A stretch of DNA of 58,787 nt from Pseudoduganella aquatica. GTDB lineage: Bacteria; Pseudomonadota; Gammaproteobacteria; Burkholderiales; Burkholderiaceae_D. Location: the NCBI RefSeq assembly GCF_009857595.1, contig NZ_WWCU01000040.1, forward strand, positions 1 through 58,787, written 5' to 3'. A model generated the notes under the pieces. The model worked only from the letters and a program-made list of their open reading frames with translations, was not told where the DNA came from and did no database searches. Shown in pieces: positions 53,684-58,787 of the stretch (the first letter of the stretch is position 1; every line of letters begins with the position of its first letter). A program made the translations under genes and the position numbers.

Positions 53684-55516
53684 TTGAACAAGACCAGTAT
53701 TTCCAGGACCAGTATCAAGCGCAAGCTTCAGCTTGGCCTGAGCGCCATCATCGCCATCATCTTGCTGCTGCTCGGCGGCGCCTATTACAACCTCGCGCGG
53801 CTGTCGCACGCCAGTGAGCTGGACAACCACACCATGGAAGTGCTGCTGCGGATCGACCAGGTTACGCAAGCCATCCAGACCATCCAGATCCAGGCGCGCG
53901 GCTTCCTGCTGAACGGCAGCGACACCAGCTACACGCTGCCGCAAACCGGCATGGCCGGCATCCACGAACACATTGCCGAAGTGGCGGCGCTCACCCGCAA
54001 CAATCCGGACCAGCAGCAGCGCATGCAGCAGCTGGACCGGCTGGTGCGGCAATGGATCGCCACCGCCATCGAGCCGCTGGTGGCCAAGCGGCGCGAACTG
54101 GGCAGCGCGGACGCCACCGCCAAACAGCCGGAAGTGGGCAACAGCCGCGCCACGGTGGCGGCCATCCGCGAACTGATCGCCGCCGCCACCGCCGAGGAAC
54201 AGCGCCTGAAAACCGAACGCGCGGCGCGCACCGAGTCGCTGCAGCACACGCTGGCGCTGCTGCTGGCCGGGGGCGGCGCGCTGTGCGTTGCGCTGGCGGC
54301 GGCCGTGGGCTGGCAGCTCACCCGCACGCTGATGGCGCCGGTGAACGCCTTGTCGCAGGCGGTGGGCCGCATCGCGGCGGGCGAGCAGTCGGCGCGCGCG
54401 GAAGTGGTCTCCGGCGATGAGCTGGGCCAGGTCACGCTGGAATTCAACCGCATGGCGCAGGCCATCGAAGACAACACGGCGCGCGAGCTGGCGGACACGC
54501 GCCTGCTCAAGTCGAAAGTGGACTCCCTGCTGGAAGTGGTCTCGAAGGCCGCCGCCGGCGACCTGACCGCCGCCATCACCGTCGGCGGCGACGACGCCAT
54601 CGGCCGCCTGGGCCACGGCCTGGAAGCCATGCTGGGCGATCTGCGCACCCTGCTGGGCAATGTGCAGAAGGCCGGCATCATGGTCACCACGTCCGCCACC
54701 GAAATCGCGGCCGCTTCGCGCCAGCAGGAAGCCACCGGCGTGGAACAGGCCCAGACCAGCGTGGAAGTGCTCAGCACCACCAAGGAAATCTCGTCCAACA
54801 CCACGCAGCTGCTGCAAGCGATGGAAAACGCCACCGCCGTGGCGGACTACACCACCAGCGCCACCGCCGAAGCGCAGGACAATCTCAAGCGCATGGACGA
54901 CACCATGCAGCACATGGTCTCCGCCACGGACTCGATCAGCGCCAAGCTGGCCGCCCTGTCCGAGAAGGCCAGCAATATCAACAGCGTGCTGACCACCATC
55001 ACCAAGGTGGCCGACCAGACCAACATCCTGTCGCTGAACGCGGCCATCGAGGCCGAGAAGGCCGGCGAGGCGGGACGCGGCTTCTCGGTGGTGGCCACCG
55101 AGATCCGCCGCCTGGCGGACCAGACCTCGGTGTCGACCTGGGACATCGAGCAGATGCTCAAGGAGATGCAGTCGGCGGTGTCGGCCAGCGTGATGGGGAT
55201 GGACAAATTCTCCGAGGAGGTGCGCCGCAGCGTGGGCGAGGTGCGCCAGGTGACGGACCAGCTTTCGGGCGTGATGGACCAGGTGCAGAAGCTGTCGCCG
55301 CAGTTCGACGCCGTGCTGCAAGGCATGCAGTCGCAAGCCGTGGGCGCGCAGCAGATCACCGAGACCATGATGCAGCTGAACGACGCCACCCAGCAAAGCG
55401 TGACCTCGCTGCGCTCCACCAGCGAGGCGGTGCTGCAGCTGCAATACGCGGCTGGCGACCTGCAAGCGAGTGTGAGCCGCTTCGACGTCGCGGCCCGGCC
55501 GGCGCAGGCGGCGTGA
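53684..55516 (+). CDS. WspA-like methyl-accepting chemotaxis protein (paralog 2)
   Basis: The 610-residue receptor has the same layout as paralog 1: an N-terminal helix (LQLGLSAIIAIILLLLGGAY), a CHASE3-like sensor with IQARGFLLNGSD, a second helix near 195-215, HAMP, and the WspA-type signalling hairpin. The start is a TTG at 53684 with GGAAGA upstream; the first downstream ATG would remove the first membrane helix. The sensor half differs clearly from the other two paralogs, while the signalling half is nearly identical in protein and DNA. The C-terminus is longer (RFDVAARPAQAA) and carries no methyltransferase-binding pentapeptide. Confidence 0.92.
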   Translation: MNKTSISRTSIKRKLQLGLSAIIAIILLLLGGAYYNLARLSHASELDNHTMEVLLRIDQVTQAIQTIQIQARGFLLNGSDTSYTLPQTGMAGIHEHIAEVAALTRNNPDQQQRMQQLDRLVRQWIATAIEPLVAKRRELGSADATAKQPEVGNSRATVAAIRELIAAATAEEQRLKTERAARTESLQHTLALLLAGGGALCVALAAAVGWQLTRTLMAPVNALSQAVGRIAAGEQSARAEVVSGDELGQVTLEFNRMAQAIEDNTARELADTRLLKSKVDSLLEVVSKAAAGDLTAAITVGGDDAIGRLGHGLEAMLGDLRTLLGNVQKAGIMVTTSATEIAAASRQQEATGVEQAQTSVEVLSTTKEISSNTTQLLQAMENATAVADYTTSATAEAQDNLKRMDDTMQHMVSATDSISAKLAALSEKASNINSVLTTITKVADQTNILSLNAAIEAEKAGEAGRGFSVVATEIRRLADQTSVSTWDIEQMLKEMQSAVSASVMGMDKFSEEVRRSVGEVRQVTDQLSGVMDQVQKLSPQFDAVLQGMQSQAVGAQQITETMMQLNDATQQSVTSLRSTSEAVLQLQYAAGDLQASVSRFDVAARPAQAA

Positions 55517-55595
55517 CCGCTTCACCACAGTTTCCCTGCCATCCGCAAGCCGGGCATGGCAGAATGACACATTGCTACCGAACCATGGAACAGAC

Positions 55596-57416
55596 ATGCT
55601 CAAAGACCTGAGTATCAAGAAGAAACTGTATTCCGGCTTTGCCGCCATACTGGCCATCATCGTGGCCCTGCTCCTGGTGGCGTACAACAATTTTTCCCGC
55701 CTGTCCGAGGCCAATGGCTGGGACAGGCACACGATGGAAGTGCTGCTGGCCATCGACGCCGTCAGCAACGACATTCTGGAAGCGCAGAATGAAACGCGCG
55801 GCTACTACCTGACCGGTGACGCGGCGCGGCTCGAGCGCGTTAAAAGGGAGCTGGCCGACCTGCCCACCGCCATGCAAAAACTGCAGGCGCTTATCGCCGA
55901 CAATCCGGTCCAGTTCGAGCGCCTGAAAAAAGTGCGCGCCCTGCTCGACACCTGGGTCAAGGACGTGGTGGAGGTGCAGCTCATACGCCGCCAGGAACTG
56001 GGCGACACGCCCGGCGCGGCGGACGCCATCGGCCGCGCGCCGCAGTCTCAGCTCAAGCAAGGCAGTCCGGTGATCAGCGCCGTGCACAAGGAACTGGCCG
56101 AGGCTGCCGCCGAGGAAAACCGCCTGCTGGCGGCGCGCACGCAAAACTCCGCCGACCTGCAGCGCTCCATGGTGCTGGTACTGTCGGCGGGCGGCGCCGC
56201 CTGTATTGCGCTGGGCGTGGCAATCGCCTGGATGCTGTCGAACGCCCTGCTCTCGCCGCTCAACAGCCTGACCCAGGCGGTCGGCCGCATCGCCGCCGGC
56301 GAACAGTCGGCGCGCGCGACGGTCATCTCCGGCGACGAACTGGGCCAGGTCAGCACGGAATTCAACCGCATGGCGCAGGCCATCCAGGACAACCAGGCCA
56401 GGGAGCTGGCCGACACCAATCTGCTCAAGTCCAAGGTGGACTCGCTGCTGGAAGTGGTGAGCAAGGCCGCCTCGGGCGACCTGACCGCCCAGGTGACGGT
56501 GGGCGGCACCGACGCCATCGGCCAGCTGGGCCACGGCCTGTCGAAGATGTTCGACAATCTGCGCGTCCTGCTCAACAACATTCAGAAGGCAGGCATCCAG
56601 GTCACCACCTCGGCCACCGAAATCGCCGCCTCGGCCAAGCAGCAGGAAGCCACCGGCGTGGAGCAGGCCCAGACCAGCGTTGAGGTGCTCAGCACCACCA
56701 AGGAAATCTCCGCCAATACCTCGCAGCTGCTCAAGACCATGGAGGGCGCCACCGTCGTGGCGGACTACACCACCAGCGCCACCGCCGAAGCGCAGGACAA
56801 TCTCAAGCGCATGGACGAAACCATGCAGCACATGGTCTCGGCCACCGACTCGATCAGCGCCAAGCTGGCCGCCCTGTCCGAGAAGGCCAGCAATATCAAC
56901 AGCGTGCTGACCACCATCACCAAGGTGGCCGACCAGACCAACATCCTGTCGCTGAACGCGGCCATCGAAGCCGAGAAGGCCGGCGAGGCGGGGCGCGGCT
57001 TCTCGGTGGTGGCCACCGAGATCCGCCGCCTGGCGGACCAGACCTCGGTATCGACCTGGGACATCGAGCAGATGCTCAAGGAAATGCAGTCGGCCGTGTC
57101 TGCCAGCGTGATGGGCATGGACAAATTCTCCGAGGAGGTGCGCCGCAGCGTGGGCGAGGTGCGCCAGGTGACGGACCAGCTATCGGGCGTGATGGACCAG
57201 GTGCAGAAACTGGCGCCGCAGTTCGACGCCGTGCTGCAAGGCATGCAGTCGCAGGCCGTGGGCGCGCAGCAGATCACCGAGACCATGATGCAGCTGAACG
57301 ACGCCACCCAGCAAACCGTGGAATCGCTCAGGGCCACCAGCGAAGCGGTGCACCAGCTGCAGTACGCGGCCGGCGACCTGCAGGCCAGCGTGGCCACCTT
57401 CGCCGTCGCGGTCTGA
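55596..57416 (+). CDS. WspA-like methyl-accepting chemotaxis protein (paralog 3)
   Basis: This is a 606-residue receptor. The N-terminal helix (LYSGFAAILAIIVALLLVAY), a CHASE3-like sensor with NETRGYYLTGDAARLE, a second helix near 200-220 (VLSAGGAACIALGVAIAWML), HAMP, and the WspA-type hairpin are seen. The ATG at 55596 has GGAA upstream; a TTG at 55572 in frame is not needed. The sensor resembles paralog 1 more than paralog 2 (both have EANxWDRHT and NPVQxERLKK). It is followed after ten bases by the CheW gene, tying the three receptors to one signalling complex. Confidence 0.93.
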   Translation: MLKDLSIKKKLYSGFAAILAIIVALLLVAYNNFSRLSEANGWDRHTMEVLLAIDAVSNDILEAQNETRGYYLTGDAARLERVKRELADLPTAMQKLQALIADNPVQFERLKKVRALLDTWVKDVVEVQLIRRQELGDTPGAADAIGRAPQSQLKQGSPVISAVHKELAEAAAEENRLLAARTQNSADLQRSMVLVLSAGGAACIALGVAIAWMLSNALLSPLNSLTQAVGRIAAGEQSARATVISGDELGQVSTEFNRMAQAIQDNQARELADTNLLKSKVDSLLEVVSKAASGDLTAQVTVGGTDAIGQLGHGLSKMFDNLRVLLNNIQKAGIQVTTSATEIAASAKQQEATGVEQAQTSVEVLSTTKEISANTSQLLKTMEGATVVADYTTSATAEAQDNLKRMDETMQHMVSATDSISAKLAALSEKASNINSVLTTITKVADQTNILSLNAAIEAEKAGEAGRGFSVVATEIRRLADQTSVSTWDIEQMLKEMQSAVSASVMGMDKFSEEVRRSVGEVRQVTDQLSGVMDQVQKLAPQFDAVLQGMQSQAVGAQQITETMMQLNDATQQTVESLRATSEAVHQLQYAAGDLQASVATFAVAV

Positions 57417-57426
57417 GGCGGCCCCA

Positions 57427-57891
57427 ATGAAACTGCTGGTATTCCACATCGGCCAGGACCGCTACGGGCTGCGCCTGGGCGCGGTGCAGCGCGTGCTGCC
57501 GCTGATGGAGCTCAAGCGCCTGCCGCTGGCGCCGCAGGCCGTGGCCGGGCTGATGAATCTGCACGGCATCGTAGTGCCGGTGATCGACCTGGCCCGCCTG
57601 GGCGGCGGCGCCGCCAGTGCTGAACACGTCGACACCCGCATCGTGGTGGTGGACTATGTCAGCCCCGAAGGCGGCGTGCACGCGCTTGGCCTGCTGGCCG
57701 AACGGGTGCTGGGCGTGCAGGAGCTGGACGAACACGCGCTGGCCGGCAGCGGCGTGCAGGCCGCGCCCTTCCTGGGCCAGGTGGCGGGCGACGGCGCCGG
57801 CATGGTGCAGCTGGTCGAGCTGGCCCGTTTGCTGCCGCCCGATCTGCGCGCAACGCTGTTCCAGGCGCAGTCAGGGGACGCCGCGCCATGA
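57427..57891 (+). CDS. CheW-like coupling protein (WspB-like)
   Basis: The 154-residue single CheW domain starts KLLVFHIGQDRYGLRLGAVQRVLPLMELKRLP and contains the conserved GLMNLHGIVVPVIDLARLG. It should couple the receptors to a CheA-type kinase that would lie beyond the right edge. In the known Wsp order, receptor - CheW - CheR, this position is WspB. The stop overlaps the start of the CheR gene (ATGA). Confidence 0.92.
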   Translation: MKLLVFHIGQDRYGLRLGAVQRVLPLMELKRLPLAPQAVAGLMNLHGIVVPVIDLARLGGGAASAEHVDTRIVVVDYVSPEGGVHALGLLAERVLGVQELDEHALAGSGVQAAPFLGQVAGDGAGMVQLVELARLLPPDLRATLFQAQSGDAAP

Positions 57892-58787
57892 GCGCCCAAG
57901 CCATGCTGCGCCGGGTGACCGGCCTGACCGTCTCCAAGGCGGCGGCCGACCGCGCCATCCGCGAGCGCATGGCGCTGACCGGAGAAGTCAACCGCGAAGA
58001 GTACCTGGCCAAGCTGTGCCCGGACGAGCTGACCGAACTGGTTGAACTGGTGGTGGTGCCGGAGTCGTGGCTGTTCCGCGACCCGCAGGCTTTTCATGTG
58101 GCGGTGGAGTTCGTGCAAGCGCGCATGGCGCGCCAGGGTGCGCCGCTGCGCCCGGTGCGCATCCTGTCCATTCCCTGCGCCGGCGGCGAGGAGCCCTACT
58201 CCATGGCCATGGCCTTGTGCGACGCGGGCGTGCCGCGCAGCGCCTTCAGTATCGACGCTTATGACCTGAGCCCCGGCTGCGTGGCGCGCGCGCGCAGCGG
58301 CGTATATGGCCGCAACGCCTTCCGCGCGCAGGACCTGGCCTTCCGCGACCGCTTCTTCACCAGCCTGGGCAAGGAAGAGTACCTGATAGACGAAGCCATA
58401 CGCGCGCAGGTGCGCTTCAACCAGGGCAACCTGCTGGAACTCGATCCGGGCGGACGCCTGTACGACATTATTTTTTGCCGCAACCTGCTGATCTACTTCG
58501 ACAAGCCGACCACCAAGGCCGCCATCGAACGCCTGTCCGCGCTGCTCTCGGACGACGGCATCCTGTTCGCGGGCTACGCCGAAGTGCCATCGTTCACACA
58601 GCACGGCTTCACGCCGCTGCAGCACCGGCAAGCCTTCGGCCTGAAAAAAGATACCCAGCCCGCGCCCACGGCCGTGCCCGCGCCGCCGCAGCCCCCCATG
58701 CCTCTGCGTGCGCCGCCGCCCGCACGGCCGGCATTCGAAGTCGAACGGCGCAAGGCCAGCCGCACAGCGGCGCCCGCGGCAGCTCCC
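57888..58787 (+). CDS. CheR-type receptor methyltransferase (WspC-like), cut by window edge
   Basis: The frame is open for 300 codons to the last base, so the C-terminus is missing. The protein begins MSAQAMLRRVTGLTVSKAAA. It has VPESWLFRDPQAF, the SAM-binding SIPCAGGEEPYSMAMAL, YDLSPGCVARARSGVYG, and CRNLLIYFDKPT, the full CheR catalytic set. After about residue 245 comes a Pro/Ala-rich linker (PAPTAVPAPPQPPMP), as expected if a TPR domain follows as in WspC. It should methylate glutamates on the three upstream receptors without needing a tethering pentapeptide. Confidence 0.92.
   Translation, partial: MSAQAMLRRVTGLTVSKAAADRAIRERMALTGEVNREEYLAKLCPDELTELVELVVVPESWLFRDPQAFHVAVEFVQARMARQGAPLRPVRILSIPCAGGEEPYSMAMALCDAGVPRSAFSIDAYDLSPGCVARARSGVYGRNAFRAQDLAFRDRFFTSLGKEEYLIDEAIRAQVRFNQGNLLELDPGGRLYDIIFCRNLLIYFDKPTTKAAIERLSALLSDDGILFAGYAEVPSFTQHGFTPLQHRQAFGLKKDTQPAPTAVPAPPQPPMPLRAPPPARPAFEVERRKASRTAAPAAAP

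Overview
The window reads as chromosome of a high-GC betaproteobacterium, most likely Oxalobacteraceae (the Massilia / Duganella / Pseudoduganella / Janthinobacterium group). The reasons are the orn - M48 protease - pterin dehydratase - rsgA cluster, the argF-argG pair, a PEP-CTERM surface protein, strongly GC-biased third codon positions, and a very large number of signalling genes. Genus is an inference. No rRNA, tRNA, CRISPR array, insertion sequence or prophage was recognised.

Layout. 1-1554: the N-terminal part of a LuxR-type regulator running off the left edge, and an ECF41 (SigJ-type) sigma factor. 1573-11230: a propeller/GGDEF diguanylate cyclase diverging from a three-gene overlapping operon (hybrid histidine kinase, REC/HD-GYP phosphodiesterase, REC-REC-kinase). 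11251-18632: a MacB-like ABC export operon (adaptor, ATPase, two permeases) ending in its own NtrC-type regulator and kinase; a -24/-12 sigma-54 promoter and two TGCCC-N6-GGGCA palindromes lie in front of it. 18765-22385: a TcyP-type cystine symporter, a histidine phosphatase, an NAD(P)H-hydrate dehydratase and a small lipoprotein. 22517-28478: a FadL-type porin and an RND efflux pair. 28650-35878: a divergent PAP2 protein, a DUF475 membrane protein, a small membrane protein, a 776-residue Ala/Glu coiled-coil protein, an NmrA-like oxidoreductase with an exact ECF41-type promoter, an SrkA-type kinase and a UPF0149/SEC-C protein. 35903-39291: a sigma-54-type promoter with four upstream repeats driving a DUF1800-DUF1501 pair. 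39375-40232: a lower-GC island with a BPSL0067-family protein and an STY0301-family partner. 40297-46856: housekeeping genes and a soluble TPR-GAF histidine kinase. 47184-49268: a pectate lyase and a PEP-CTERM protein. 49501-51703: argF and argG. 51825 to the right edge: three tandem WspA-like chemoreceptors, a CheW and a CheR, the start of a Wsp-type chemosensory operon.

Themes. Signalling through c-di-GMP and phosphorelay dominates: a GGDEF protein, an HD-GYP protein and a Wsp-like array, whose known output in other bacteria is a diguanylate cyclase, fall within 58 kb. Alternative sigma factors form a second layer: two sigma-54 promoters and one ECF41 promoter can be read directly. The most interesting points are the three-receptor Wsp-like operon with almost identical signalling domains, the apparently closed sigma-54 circuit around the ABC exporter, the ECF41 promoter 32 kb from its likely sigma factor, the repeat-rich sigma-54 promoter before DUF1800/DUF1501, and the low-GC BPSL0067/STY0301 pair with a hairpin over its ribosome binding site. 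All positions were read by eye; no search or folding program was run.
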